Source of the DNA: Rhizobium viscosum
GTDB lineage: Bacteria > Pseudomonadota > Alphaproteobacteria > Rhizobiales > Rhizobiaceae
DNA: 64,000 bases
Assembly (NCBI RefSeq): GCF_014873945.1
Contig: NZ_JADBEC010000001.1
Span: 558,001-622,000, forward strand
Direction: 5' to 3'
Shown: one piece after another, positions 26,902 through 36,427 of the stretch
Layout: every line of letters begins with the position of its first letter
How positions within the stretch are numbered: the stretch's first letter is position 1
Program-made: the position numbers and the translations under genes
Notes under the pieces: generated by a model
The model's database searches: none
Told to the model about the DNA's origin: nothing
Seen by the model: only the letters and a program-made list of their open reading frames with translations

Positions 26902-28590
26902 TCAGGATTGCATGGCCGGCTCCGGCTCCGGCAGAAGCGGCCGGATCAGCCTGTCAAAGGCCTGATGGAGAAGAAGGATCGCCAGGCCGATCAGCGAGGC
27001 GATGAAGATGACGTAAAAAGCGTCGTTATAGGCGAGGATATAGGCTTCGCGCGTCACTTGCTGCGACAGGAGTGAAAGCCCCTCTGCATTGAGCAGCGTC
27101 TTGTCGGTGATGACCTTGCCATAGGCGCCAGCAAGCTGCTGGACGCGCTGGGCGACGATCGGGTTTGTCAGCAGGATGTGCTCGACCAGCGCATTGGAAT
27201 GAAACTTCTCGCGGATCGTCACGAAGGTGCCGAGCACGGCGGAGGCGAAGAGCGAACCGATGCTCTGCGTGAAGAGGAAGATGACGAGAAAATTCACGAC
27301 ATATTGCATGCCTTTGGCGAGCACAGCGCCAAAGCCTTTCGACATGACGGGCGGGAGGAACATGGCGGCGCCTGCAGCCACCATCGCCTGGCTGAAATAC
27401 ATCTGCTCGGGCCGCGTCAGGCTTGTCGCCTGGCTATCGAGCCAGGCGCCTGATGCGATCAGCACCAGCGCCAGGAAATGCGCCGTCTCGACATATTTAG
27501 TCAGCATCAGGAAAGAACAGAAAAGTCCGCCGGCGAGCGACGCCAGCAGGATGATCCCATAGAGGTGAACGGTCTGATCGTTGAGAAGCCCAAGCTGCTG
27601 ATAGAAATTGGCTGATGTCGTCGACTGTTCCGACGAGACGAAACGGAAGAGCAGCAGGACGCCTGCCATACGCAGGTTAGGGCCTGACAACATCCACGCG
27701 AGATCAATCATCGGGTTTTTGCGCGGAATCTCTATGAGGCACATGAGCGTCAGCGCGCCGATGGCGACAGCCAGCACGAGGCCGAGCCAGGGTACCTCCA
27801 GCCACCAGTAAAGCCGGCCGAGGGTCAGAAAAACAGCAAGGCAACCGAAGCCGATTGCCAACAGGAGATAGCTCAGAATATCGAGCGACTGGATCACCTT
27901 GGCGCGCGGCGGGGCCGTTAGCGGCAGGATGTAGATGACCGGCAGCGCGATCAGCGCCAGCGCCATTTCGAAGGTGTAGAGCGCGCTCCAACCACCGAGA
28001 TCGATCAATGACGGCGAAATGATGCGCGCAAGCGGTGCCGAAAAAAGCGTGCTCATCAGCGCAAGGCTCAAACCAAGAGACAGCTTTTTCGCTGGCGGAA
28101 AGGCCTCCAGCATATAAAGGAAACCTATGGTGGAGAGCGGTGCGGCCGCCATGCCGCTGACGGCGCGGATGACGATCGCCGAATGCAGATCTGTTACCAG
28201 CAGATTGAGGATCGAGGCGATGACGAAACAGATGATCGAGAATTCGGCGAAGCGGCGCAGGCCATATTGCGTGCGGATCTTGAAGAGCGCGATCGCGAAG
28301 CTGGCATAAGGCGCCATATAAGCGGCGGAAAGCCAGGAGATCTCCGTCGTCGTGGCCGAGAAGGACCCCTGCAACTGGTAGATATTGGCCGTGACGAGGT
28401 TCATGCCAAGGCCCTGCGTCAGGAAGAACAGTACCGAAGAGGCCATGTAGAGCGCCATCTTCCAGGCCGGCATTGGCTGCGACACTGGCGGCGGGGTTGG
28501 TTGAGGCGCGGCGGCAGTCTGCTCCTGCGCCGGCGCAGCCTGGGCAGCATTGTCGTTTGCCGTTTCCTGAATTGTCCGTGCCACGCTCAT
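26902..28590 (-). CDS. DHA2-type MFS multidrug transporter (EmrB-like)
   Basis: The 562-residue protein has about 14 membrane segments typical of DHA2 drug:proton antiporters, after an Ala/Pro/Gln-rich cytoplasmic N-terminus (residues 10-40). Early helices include MNLVTANIYQLQGSFSATTT. It exports hydrophobic or phenolic compounds across the inner membrane together with the EmrA-like adaptor. The ATG at 28590 lies 10 nt after the marR stop, so the three genes form a marR-emrB-emrA unit. The longer frame to 28647 overlaps marR and is not used. Confidence 0.88.
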   Translation of the reverse strand: MSVARTIQETANDNAAQAAPAQEQTAAAPQPTPPPVSQPMPAWKMALYMASSVLFFLTQGLGMNLVTANIYQLQGSFSATTTEISWLSAAYMAPYASFAIALFKIRTQYGLRRFAEFSIICFVIASILNLLVTDLHSAIVIRAVSGMAAAPLSTIGFLYMLEAFPPAKKLSLGLSLALMSTLFSAPLARIISPSLIDLGGWSALYTFEMALALIALPVIYILPLTAPPRAKVIQSLDILSYLLLAIGFGCLAVFLTLGRLYWWLEVPWLGLVLAVAIGALTLMCLIEIPRKNPMIDLAWMLSGPNLRMAGVLLLFRFVSSEQSTTSANFYQQLGLLNDQTVHLYGIILLASLAGGLFCSFLMLTKYVETAHFLALVLIASGAWLDSQATSLTRPEQMYFSQAMVAAGAAMFLPPVMSKGFGAVLAKGMQYVVNFLVIFLFTQSIGSLFASAVLGTFVTIREKFHSNALVEHILLTNPIVAQRVQQLAGAYGKVITDKTLLNAEGLSLLSQQVTREAYILAYNDAFYVIFIASLIGLAILLLHQAFDRLIRPLLPEPEPAMQS

Positions 28591-28600
28591 TCTACACTCT

Positions 28601-29044
28601 TCAGCTGGCGCGCACGGTCTGCAGGTTGGCCTGCATCTGCCTGACAACAGCGAGTGCGGTTCTGAGGTCGGCCTCGGAGATTCCGGCCAGAATCTGATTG
28701 CGGATATCCCAGGCGAAATCTTCGAACTCTTCGGCCGCCTGCCTGCCGGTTTCCGTCAGGTGGATCTCCTTGGCGCGACGGTCGGATCCCGCCACTCTGC
28801 GCACTACGAAGCCCTGCCCTTCCATCGTATCGAGGATGCGCACCAGTGTGGGCGTCTCAAGCTCCAACTTGTCGGCAAGCTCCTTCTGACTGATCCCATC
28901 CTTCCTGATCAGCATGATGAAGACGCGGATGCGCGGAAGCGTCATGCTTCGCTCTTTCACCAGCCCATCGAAAACTGCCCTCAGCTTACGGCCAAAAGCG
29001 GAAATATCTTCAATGAGTTCACGTCCGAGAACTTTATTCGACAC
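28601..29044 (-). CDS. MarR family transcriptional regulator
   Basis: The 147-residue winged-helix regulator has the DNA-binding helices in GISQKELADKLELETPTLVR and the wing region VVRRVAGSDRRAKEIHLTE. MarR proteins are dimeric repressors released by phenolic ligands or oxidants. The start is a GTG at 29044 with GGTGGA 4 nt upstream. It leads the efflux operon and has a perfect palindrome 15 bp upstream, so autoregulated control of the pump is the natural inference. Confidence 0.9.
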   Translation of the reverse strand: MSNKVLGRELIEDISAFGRKLRAVFDGLVKERSMTLPRIRVFIMLIRKDGISQKELADKLELETPTLVRILDTMEGQGFVVRRVAGSDRRAKEIHLTETGRQAAEEFEDFAWDIRNQILAGISEADLRTALAVVRQMQANLQTVRAS

Positions 29045-29380
29045 GTTTCCACCAATTGATTAGTGCACTAATTATATATATGCTTATATTCCAAGAGAAG
29101 CTTTTTTGCAAGCTGTTCGTTGCCCGGCTTTTTTGCTGCGCCGTTCAATCGGCGGCGCTAAGATGATCAGATGCGGGATGGCGAAGTGAGTCGCGACGGC
29201 GGCGTGTCCTGCAGGTGACACTCCGGGTATTTCTTCTTGGCCGGTCCGCCGACTGTGGAGAAGTCGAACACTGTGTACAGTGCGGCCAATTTGATGTCCG
29301 CTTGGGACCTGTTGCAGTCAGACACTTGATTTTGCCTAGTTGGCCCTGCAAATCCGGGTTTTGGAAAAAAGACAGTACGG
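29045..29380. other. Divergent intergenic region marR / dnaB
   Basis: This 336-bp stretch has no supportable gene. It holds the MarR palindrome next to marR, an AT-rich block (29068-29090) that probably contains the minus-strand promoter, and a second dyad CACTGT-GT-ACAGTG at 29269-29282 about 100 bp before dnaB. Confidence 0.5.
29059..29072. promoter_or_regulatory. Candidate MarR operator
   Basis: ATTAGTGCACTAAT is a perfect 14-bp palindrome 15 bp upstream of the marR GTG, followed by an AT-rich stretch. Its size, symmetry and TTAGTGCACTAA core resemble operators of MarR-family repressors. Confidence 0.65.
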
Positions 29381-30883
29381 ATGACGATGAACGAAGCTGC
29401 ACGAAAGATTGCCGCCGTTGCTCCTGCAGAGCAGCACTATCGCGAAGCGCCGAACAACATCGAGGCCGAACAGGCGCTGCTCGGCGCCATCCTGATGAAT
29501 AACGACGCCTATTACCGGGTGTCGGACTTCCTCAAGCCCACGCATCTTTACGAACCGCTGCACCGAAAGATCTTCGAAGTCGCCGGCGACATCATCCGCA
29601 TGGGCAAAATCGCCAACCCGGTTACGGTCAAGACCTTTCTGCCGGCTGACGAAAAGGTCGGCGACATCACCGTTTCGCAATATCTCGCCAGTCTCGTCAC
29701 CGGCGCCGTGACGATCATCAATGCCGAAGACTATGGTCGGGCGATCTATGACCTGGCGATCCGCCGCGCGCTGATCACCATTGGCGAGGATGTCGTCAAT
29801 ATCGCCTACGACGCGCCGCTCGACATGCCGCCGCAGGCGCAGATCGAAGATACCGAGCGCCGTCTTTTCGAACTTGCCGAAAACGGCCGCTACGATGGCG
29901 GCTTCCAGGCGTTCAACGATGCCGTAGCGCTCGCCATCGACATGGCGGCCGTTGCCAAGGAACGCGACGGCGGCCTCTCCGGCATTTCCACCGGCATCCA
30001 TTCGCTCGATTCCAAGATGGGTGGCCTGCAGCGGTCGGACTTGATCGTGCTCGCCGGCCGTCCGGGTATGGGCAAGACCTCGCTTGCGACCAACATCGCC
30101 TACAACATCGCGGCGGCCTACGAAGGCGAAGTGCAGTCCGATGGCAGCATGAAGGCCAAGAACGGCGGCGTCGTCGGCTTCTACTCGCTCGAAATGTCGT
30201 CCGAACAGCTCGCCACGCGTATCATCTCCGAGCAGACGGAAGTCTCCTCCTCGAAGATCCGCCGCGGCGACATCAACGATGCCGATTTTGAAAAACTCGT
30301 CGCCTGCTCGATGATGATGCAGAAAGTGCCGCTGTTCATCGACCAGACCGGCGGTATCTCGATCGCCCAGCTCTCGGCGCGTGCCCGCCGTCTCAAGCGC
30401 CAGCGCGGTCTCGACGTGCTCGTCGTCGACTACGTGCAGCTGATGACCGGCTCCGGCAAATCCAACGAAAACCGCGTTCAGGAAATCACCCAGATCACCA
30501 CGGGCCTCAAGGCGCTCGGCAAGGAACTGAACGTGCCAATCATCGCGCTGTCCCAGCTCTCGCGTGCCGTCGAAAGCCGCGAAGACAAGCGCCCGCAGCT
30601 TTCCGACCTTCGTGAATCGGGCTCGATCGAGCAGGACGCCGACGTCGTGCTCTTCGTGTTCCGCGAAGAATATTACGTGAAGAACATGGAACCGCGCGAT
30701 ATCCACGATCCGAAATATCCGGAATGGGAAGCGCTGTTCGACAAGGTGAAGGGCACGGCAGATGTCATCATCGCCAAGCAGCGCCACGGACCGACCGGCA
30801 CGGTGAAGCTCGCCTTCCAGTCGGAATTCACGCGCTTCGCCGATCTCGCCGACCCATCCTTTACCCAGTATGAGGAACATTGA
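29381..30883 (+). CDS. dnaB: Replicative DNA helicase
   Basis: The 500-residue hexameric helicase has an N-terminal domain (PNNIEAEQALLGAIL) and a RecA-like motor with Walker A AGRPGMGKTSLATN, a conserved EMSSEQLATR stretch and Walker B LDVLVVDYVQLM. It unwinds DNA at the replication fork and recruits primase. The start at 29381 begins with MTMNEAARK; no intein is seen. Its stop codon lies inside a strong terminator stem. Confidence 0.96.
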   Translation: MTMNEAARKIAAVAPAEQHYREAPNNIEAEQALLGAILMNNDAYYRVSDFLKPTHLYEPLHRKIFEVAGDIIRMGKIANPVTVKTFLPADEKVGDITVSQYLASLVTGAVTIINAEDYGRAIYDLAIRRALITIGEDVVNIAYDAPLDMPPQAQIEDTERRLFELAENGRYDGGFQAFNDAVALAIDMAAVAKERDGGLSGISTGIHSLDSKMGGLQRSDLIVLAGRPGMGKTSLATNIAYNIAAAYEGEVQSDGSMKAKNGGVVGFYSLEMSSEQLATRIISEQTEVSSSKIRRGDINDADFEKLVACSMMMQKVPLFIDQTGGISIAQLSARARRLKRQRGLDVLVVDYVQLMTGSGKSNENRVQEITQITTGLKALGKELNVPIIALSQLSRAVESREDKRPQLSDLRESGSIEQDADVVLFVFREEYYVKNMEPRDIHDPKYPEWEALFDKVKGTADVIIAKQRHGPTGTVKLAFQSEFTRFADLADPSFTQYEEH

Positions 30884-30910
30884 CGCGGGCTTTCCGCGTC
30901 AATTTCTTTC
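30880..30910 (+). terminator. Terminator overlapping the dnaB stop
   Basis: A perfect 9-bp stem TTGACGCGG / CCGCGTCAA with loop GCTTT is followed by TTTCTTTC. It sits between the convergent ends of dnaB and azlD and may work in both directions. Confidence 0.85.
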
Positions 30911-31211
30911 AGAAGCCTGCTGCCCGCGACAAGGCCGCTGTCGCGACGCCGACAACAACGCTTGCGAGCATCGGCAGGCGGCGCGCAGCAATTGCAGTGA
31001 CCGCACATGCCAGCGTCTCCGCCCAGCCGGTAGCAAAGGCTGTCGGGGCAATGACAGCCATCAGCACGGCCGGTGGAATGGCTTCGATTGCCGTTCGCCT
31101 GTTCTCATCAATTTCCACATAGCGGATCAGCACAAGGCCACTGATGCGGGTGAAGATCGTCGCGGCAGCCATGGCGAGGATGGCAAGCAGTGTGTTGAGA
31201 TCGAGCGTCAT
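30909..31211 (-). CDS. azlD: AzlD family branched-chain amino acid export subunit
   Basis: The 100-residue protein has three or four hydrophobic segments (LNTLLAILAMAAATIFTRIS, AIPPAVLMAVIAPTAF, PMLASVVVGVATAAL). AzlD is the small partner of AzlC in two-component exporters of the branched-chain amino acid type. Its ATG overlaps the azlC stop (ATGA). Confidence 0.85.
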   Translation of the reverse strand: MTLDLNTLLAILAMAAATIFTRISGLVLIRYVEIDENRRTAIEAIPPAVLMAVIAPTAFATGWAETLACAVTAIAARRLPMLASVVVGVATAALSRAAGF

Positions 31212-31912
31212 GCCGCCTGCTCCCGCGCCCTGCCTCTCCAGAGGGCCATTGCCAGCCCCGCCAGCGCCCCGGCTGCGATATACCAGACACCTGGCACAAA
31301 CTGGTGGACGGCAACGGCCGCAATCCCGCTTGCGGCAAGCACCGCGCCGGTTTCCGGTCCCTTCCAGAAGCCCATGACCAGCACGATGAAGACGGCCGGA
31401 AAGGCGAAGTCGAGCCCGATGATGGCGGGATCGCCGAGAAAGGCGCCGAGCAGCGCACCTGCAAGCGATGAGCCGACCCAGGTGAGGTAGAAGGGCATGA
31501 CGATGCCTGCATACCAGGTCGGGGTCAGACGCGTGCTGCCGGCGCGGAATTCCGCCATGGCCCAGAGCTCATCGGCGAGGAACAGCATGGCGATATAGCG
31601 CTTGATGCCGGAGAAGGATTGCATCTTCGTGCCAATCGAGGCGCTCATCAGCACGTGGCGGATATTGACGAGCAAGGCGGCAAAGCCGACGCCGATCCAG
31701 CTTGCCGGATGCGTCCAGATATCCATCGCCACGAATTGCGAGCCGCCGGCAAAGACGAGCGCGCTCATCAACGTCGTTTCCACGGCCGAGAGACCCTTGG
31801 TCGCCGAGACTGCGCCGAAGACGAGTCCGATCGGCAGGACCGCGATGATCAATGGGAAAATGGCTCGCATTCCGGCAAGAAATTCGCCGGCTGGCCGGTT
31901 TTGCTGCAACAT
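31208..31912 (-). CDS. azlC: AzlC family branched-chain amino acid permease
   Basis: The 234-residue polytopic protein shows the AzlC pattern IFPLIIAVLPIGLVFGAVSA, the SALVFAGGSQFVAMDIW stretch and RHVLMSASIG. It pairs with AzlD for export of branched-chain amino acids; the true substrate is not shown. Start is uncertain: the ATG at 31912 is used, but an ATG at 31927 would add five residues. It lies 69 nt downstream of the AraC regulator on the same strand. Confidence 0.86.
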   Translation of the reverse strand: MLQQNRPAGEFLAGMRAIFPLIIAVLPIGLVFGAVSATKGLSAVETTLMSALVFAGGSQFVAMDIWTHPASWIGVGFAALLVNIRHVLMSASIGTKMQSFSGIKRYIAMLFLADELWAMAEFRAGSTRLTPTWYAGIVMPFYLTWVGSSLAGALLGAFLGDPAIIGLDFAFPAVFIVLVMGFWKGPETGAVLAASGIAAVAVHQFVPGVWYIAAGALAGLAMALWRGRAREQAA

Positions 31913-31981
31913 TGGCAATCTCCACATCAAGATGGGCGGAGAAGTAGCGGAGCCATGGAAGCCTGTATTGAACGAAAGTGA

Positions 31982-32839
31982 TTAGCCGACGCGGAACTGG
32001 CCGGGGGTGACGCCGGTGCGCGATTTGAAATGGCGGGTGAAATGCGCCTGATCGGCAAAGCCGCATTCAACGGCGACATCGGCCGGCATGCGGCCCTCCC
32101 TCAGCAACCGACGGGCGACGAGCACGCGCCGGTCCGTCAGGAAGGCGTGTGGGGTGATGTGATATTCCCTGCGGAAAGCGCGGATCAGATGGGCGCGGCT
32201 TAGCCCCGCCACTGTGGCCAGTTCCTCGAGACCGACATCGCAGTCGAAATTCTCGATCAGGTAATCGCGGGCACGGGCGACGGCGCTGCGTTCCTTGGTA
32301 TCGATAGGCAGGACGATCGTGCTGCCGTAGCGGGCGAAGATCGCAGCCAGCACCGAGAACATGCTTTCATCGGATTCCAGTGCGCCCGCTCCACTTTCAA
32401 GCGTGCGGTGCGCGTTGTGAAAGGCTTTGGCAAGCTGCGGATCACACGGCAGCGCCCTGGCAAAGGACGGCGTCGCGTTGAAGGCCTTGCCGGTGACGTC
32501 CTCCAGAATATCGATGAACAGTTTCGTATCCGGGTAGATCATCCGGTAGCGATAACCCTCACCGCCCGGAGCGCCGTCATGCACGACACCGGGATCGATC
32601 AGATAGAGGTCTCCCGGTCCGGTTTCTTCCCGCCTTCCGCTCAGGGTCGCGATCTGGCTGCCGCTTTCGATCGCGCCGATGCTGAATGTATCGTGGGCGT
32701 GCGGCGCGTATTCGTGCGTGAGAAAACTGGCGCTCAGGCACTCCATGTCGCGAAAACGGCTATCCCGCCAGAAGCGGGCCGATTCCACCTTGGCGAGTGG
32801 CATGGCGTCTGCCGCCTCTTTCTGCGAAACGTTCTGCAT
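31982..32839 (-). CDS. AraC family transcriptional regulator
   Basis: The 285-residue regulator has an N-terminal cupin-type ligand domain (HAHDTFSIGAIESG, DPGVVHDGAPGG) and a C-terminal double helix-turn-helix (VGLEELATVAGLSRAHLIR and PADVAVECGFADQAHFTRHF). Its ligand is unknown. Being directly upstream of and co-directional with azlC, it probably regulates that exporter, possibly in response to an amino acid. Confidence 0.9.
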   Translation of the reverse strand: MQNVSQKEAADAMPLAKVESARFWRDSRFRDMECLSASFLTHEYAPHAHDTFSIGAIESGSQIATLSGRREETGPGDLYLIDPGVVHDGAPGGEGYRYRMIYPDTKLFIDILEDVTGKAFNATPSFARALPCDPQLAKAFHNAHRTLESGAGALESDESMFSVLAAIFARYGSTIVLPIDTKERSAVARARDYLIENFDCDVGLEELATVAGLSRAHLIRAFRREYHITPHAFLTDRRVLVARRLLREGRMPADVAVECGFADQAHFTRHFKSRTGVTPGQFRVG

Positions 32840-32991
32840 CCAGGCAGATTAGCGCGCCAACCGCCCTACGTCTTGAACAAAAGTGATCGTATGTGGGAAA
32901 GGCGGGTATCTCGCCGCCCGTGCTTTCTCTTTGCCACAATGGCCTCTAGAGTATTGGCAGCATTTTCCTTTCCCTTTCAGTACGGCGATTC

Positions 32992-34158
32992 ATGACAGAT
33001 TTTTCCATCCCCTTCGAAGACGACGACCTTTTCGCTTCTGCCGGCCTGCGGCTGACCGTCGATCTGACGGCGCTGGCCGACAACTGGCGGGATATGGCGC
33101 GCCGCTCCGGAAAGGCGCGCACGGCCGCTGTCGTCAAGGCGGATGCCTACGGGATGGGGATCGAGGATGCCGGAGAAGCGCTCTATCTTGCCGGCGCCCG
33201 GGATTTCTTCGTGGCGACCGTCGATGAGGGTGTGACATTGCGCATGTTTGCACCTGAGGCACGCATCTTCGTTCTTGCCGGCATTTGGCCGGGCACCGAG
33301 CGGCGCTTTTTCGAAAACGATCTCGTGCCGATCATCTCTTCGGAAGAGCAGCTTGCGTTCTGGATGGCCGTGCTTGCCGACTATGGCGATTATCCATGCG
33401 CTTTGCATGTCGATACCGGCTTCAACAGGCTTGGCCTAACGATGGACGAGGCGATTGCGCTCGCTAACGACGTGTCGCGGCCGGCGAGTTTCGCTCCCGT
33501 TCTCGTCATGAGCCATCTTGCCTGCGGCGACGATCATTCCTCTGACATGAACAAGCAGCAGCTTGAATCATTCCGGACGGTTAGCGCCGCCTATGAAGGT
33601 ATCGATTCAAGCCTTGCGGCGTCCGGCGGCATCTTCCTCGGGGATGACTATCACTTCGATCTCACCCGGCCGGGCATCGCGCTCTATGGCGGGCAGGCCG
33701 TCAACGGCATGGCAAACCCGATGCGTCCGGTGGCGACCGCCGAGGCGCGCATCATCCAGATCCGCACGGTCAAGGCCGGTGAATCCGTCAGCTATGGGCG
33801 GGCGCTGCAGCTGACGCGCGACAGCCGGCTGGCGATCGTTTCGGCCGGTTATGCCGATGGCTATATGCGCAGCCAGTCGAGCGACGGCGTGCCGTTGCGC
33901 CAGGCCGTGCCGCAGGGCGGACAGGGCTTCGTTGCCGGCCGTAAGGTACCGGTCGCCGGCCGCATCACGATGGACCAGACGATCTTCGACGTAACCGACC
34001 TGCCGGAAAATGCAGTTCGTGCCGGCGACTATATCGAGCTCTTCGGCAAGAATATCCTCGTGGACGACGCGGCCAAGGCTGCGGGTACGATCGGCTACGA
34101 GATGCTGACCAGCATCGGCCTGCGCCACGAGCGCAAGTACGAGATGGACGAGGAATAG
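32992..34158 (+). CDS. alr: Alanine racemase
   Basis: The 388-residue PLP enzyme interconverts L- and D-alanine for peptidoglycan. The PLP lysine is in AVVKADAYGMG (about residue 50), and the second catalytic base, a tyrosine, lies in SVSYGRALQL. The N-terminus has about 18 extra residues before the barrel. It is divergent from the AraC gene and ends convergently 3 nt from the LysE gene. Gene dadX-type catabolic racemases are similar, but no dadA is adjacent. Confidence 0.93.
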   Translation: MTDFSIPFEDDDLFASAGLRLTVDLTALADNWRDMARRSGKARTAAVVKADAYGMGIEDAGEALYLAGARDFFVATVDEGVTLRMFAPEARIFVLAGIWPGTERRFFENDLVPIISSEEQLAFWMAVLADYGDYPCALHVDTGFNRLGLTMDEAIALANDVSRPASFAPVLVMSHLACGDDHSSDMNKQQLESFRTVSAAYEGIDSSLAASGGIFLGDDYHFDLTRPGIALYGGQAVNGMANPMRPVATAEARIIQIRTVKAGESVSYGRALQLTRDSRLAIVSAGYADGYMRSQSSDGVPLRQAVPQGGQGFVAGRKVPVAGRITMDQTIFDVTDLPENAVRAGDYIELFGKNILVDDAAKAAGTIGYEMLTSIGLRHERKYEMDEE

Positions 34159-34161
34159 TCT

Positions 34162-34797
34162 CTAGCGAGTGGTGAGCGCGAGGCGCACGCCAAGCGCCAC
34201 GAACAGTGCACCAAGGCCACGGTCAAGCCAGAGGCCGATCCTGGCATTGCGCCTGAAGAGATCGGCAAGCCGCCCTCCCGCAAGGATCAACGGCGGCTCG
34301 ATGAAAAAGGCCACCACAATGATCAGGCCGCCGTGAACGGCAAGTTGCAGCCATGCAGGGCCAGCGCCCTCCACAACGAATTGCGGCAGGAAGGCGAGGA
34401 AGAAGATCGCTACTTTCGGATTGAGCAGCGAGACAAGCACGCCCTGTCGATAGATGCGCTGCCAGGCGAGCGTTTCGCCCGCCGCGCGCACGAAGCCGCC
34501 CTCGCCTCTCGAGCGTAGCGCCTGAATGCCGAGCCAGACGAGATAGATCGCGCCCACCCATTTGACGGTGGAGAAGGCGATTGCTGAGGCGGCAAGGATC
34601 GCCGACAGGCCGAAAGCGGCAAGAAGCACATGGATGCAGGCGCCCGTCCAGATGCCGAAGACGGCAGCGAAGCCGGCGCGCGTGCCACTCTTCACCGTAT
34701 GGCCGAGGATGAAGGCCATGTCCGGACCGGGCGAGATGTTCAAAAGAACCGCCGCGGTCAAAAAACCGATCCAGTGAGCGAGCGAATAATCGAGCAT
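34162..34797 (-). CDS. LysE family amino acid exporter
   Basis: The 211-residue protein has about six membrane segments and the LysE/RhtB opening LTAAVLLNISPGPDMAFILG with the conserved ISPGPD. Later motifs include GVLVSLLNPKVAIFFLAFLP. These proteins export amino acids or homoserine lactones; the substrate is unknown. AGGGT lies upstream of the ATG. Confidence 0.9.
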   Translation of the reverse strand: MLDYSLAHWIGFLTAAVLLNISPGPDMAFILGHTVKSGTRAGFAAVFGIWTGACIHVLLAAFGLSAILAASAIAFSTVKWVGAIYLVWLGIQALRSRGEGGFVRAAGETLAWQRIYRQGVLVSLLNPKVAIFFLAFLPQFVVEGAGPAWLQLAVHGGLIIVVAFFIEPPLILAGGRLADLFRRNARIGLWLDRGLGALFVALGVRLALTTR

Positions 34798-34937
34798 GGC
34801 CTACCCTTTGAGAGCCTGCTGATGCTGCCAGTCCGGCCACTGATAGGAAAATCATTAGTTTTGATCGGTGCAGGAAGCCATTATCTAGGGCGAAACCGAT
34901 TCGGCCGCCAGGCGGCTCCACGTGAAAGCAGTCATTG

Positions 34938-36338
34938 ATGGCCAAGGCCAGAACACAATTCATCTGCCAGAGCTGCGGCGCGGTGCATAACCGCTGGGCC
35001 GGCAAATGCGACAATTGCGGCGAGTGGAATACCATCGTCGAGGAAGACCCGATGGGCGGCATCGGCGGCGGACCGGCCAAGACGCCGAAGAAGGGCCGGC
35101 CGGTCGCACTGACCGCCCTGTCCGGCGAGATCGAGGAAGCGCCGCGCATCCATACCGGCATCTCCGAGCTCGACCGCGTCACGGGCGGCGGCTTCGTGCG
35201 CGGTTCGGCCGTGCTCGTTGGCGGCGATCCCGGCATTGGCAAGTCGACGCTGCTCATGCAAGGGGCGGCCGCCCTTTCCCGGCGCGGGCACAAGATCATC
35301 TACGTTTCGGGCGAAGAGGCTGTGGCGCAGGTGCGACTGCGCGCCCAGCGACTGAATGCGGCCGACACGGATGTGATGCTGGCGGCAGAGACCAATGTCG
35401 AAGATATTCTGGCAACACTGGCCGAGGGCAAACGCGCTGATCTCGTCATCATCGACTCCATCCAGACGCTCTGGAGCGAGCTCGCAGAATCCGCGCCGGG
35501 TACGGTCACGCAGGTGCGCACCGGCGTGCAGTCGATGATCCGTTTTGCCAAGCAGACGGGCGCGGCCATGGTGCTCGTCGGCCATGTGACCAAGGACGGC
35601 CAGATCGCCGGCCCGCGCGTGGTCGAGCACATGGTCGATGCCGTGCTCTATTTCGAGGGTGACCGCGGCCATCACTATCGCATCCTGCGCACGGTCAAGA
35701 ACCGCTTCGGGCCGACCGATGAAATCGGCGTCTTCGAAATGTCGGACAAGGGACTGCGCGAAGTCGCCAACCCCTCCGAACTCTTCCTCGGCGAGCGCAA
35801 CGAGAAATCGCCGGGTGCCGCCGTCTTTGCCGGCATGGAAGGCACGCGGCCCGTGCTTGTCGAGGTGCAGGCACTAGTAGCCCCGACTTCGCTCGGCACG
35901 CCGCGGCGCGCGGTCGTTGGCTGGGACTCTGCGCGCCTGTCGATGATCCTTGCGGTTCTGGAGGCCCATTGCGGCGTGCGGCTCGGCCAGCATGACGTCT
36001 ATCTCAACATTGCCGGCGGCTTCCGCATCTCCGAGCCGGCCGCCGATCTTGCCGTAGCATCGGCCCTCGTTTCATCGCTGGCCGGTATTGCCCTTCCGGC
36101 TGATTGCGTCTATTTCGGCGAAGTCAGTCTGTCGGGCGCCGTCCGGCCGGTTGCGCAAACCGCCCAGCGCCTTAAAGAAGCCGAAAAGCTAGGGTTTTCA
36201 GCGGCTCTTCTGCCATCGGGCTCCGCCGAACTGCCAAAGGGCAGCGGTCGCTGGAGCGAGATTGAGAGCCTGCCGGATCTGGTAGCGCGCATTGCCGGCT
36301 CGAAAGGGGCGTTGCAGCGTGTGGAAGAAGACGTTTGA
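34938..36338 (+). CDS. radA: DNA repair protein RadA
   Basis: The 466-residue RecA-like protein has an N-terminal C4 zinc finger (CQSCGAVHNRWAGKCDNCGE), Walker A VGGDPGIGKSTLLMQ, the RadA-specific KNRFGPTDEIG motif and a C-terminal Lon-like domain. It promotes branch migration of recombination intermediates. An upstream TTG at 34935 directly precedes the chosen ATG. A cvpA-like gene follows by 89 bp. Confidence 0.95.
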   Translation: MAKARTQFICQSCGAVHNRWAGKCDNCGEWNTIVEEDPMGGIGGGPAKTPKKGRPVALTALSGEIEEAPRIHTGISELDRVTGGGFVRGSAVLVGGDPGIGKSTLLMQGAAALSRRGHKIIYVSGEEAVAQVRLRAQRLNAADTDVMLAAETNVEDILATLAEGKRADLVIIDSIQTLWSELAESAPGTVTQVRTGVQSMIRFAKQTGAAMVLVGHVTKDGQIAGPRVVEHMVDAVLYFEGDRGHHYRILRTVKNRFGPTDEIGVFEMSDKGLREVANPSELFLGERNEKSPGAAVFAGMEGTRPVLVEVQALVAPTSLGTPRRAVVGWDSARLSMILAVLEAHCGVRLGQHDVYLNIAGGFRISEPAADLAVASALVSSLAGIALPADCVYFGEVSLSGAVRPVAQTAQRLKEAEKLGFSAALLPSGSAELPKGSGRWSEIESLPDLVARIAGSKGALQRVEEDV

Positions 36339-36427
36339 TCCTTCATCACTGATAGCGGGGATGCTATAGGATCTGCCAAACAAGGCGCGACGCGGCCCGC
36401 AAGGCGGCAGTCTGGAGTGGAATTTAT

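Noticed and set aside
29336..30880. Minus-strand open frame of 514 codons opposite dnaB
   Set aside because: dnaB is certain; the antisense product is rich in Arg, Gly and Asp without motifs.
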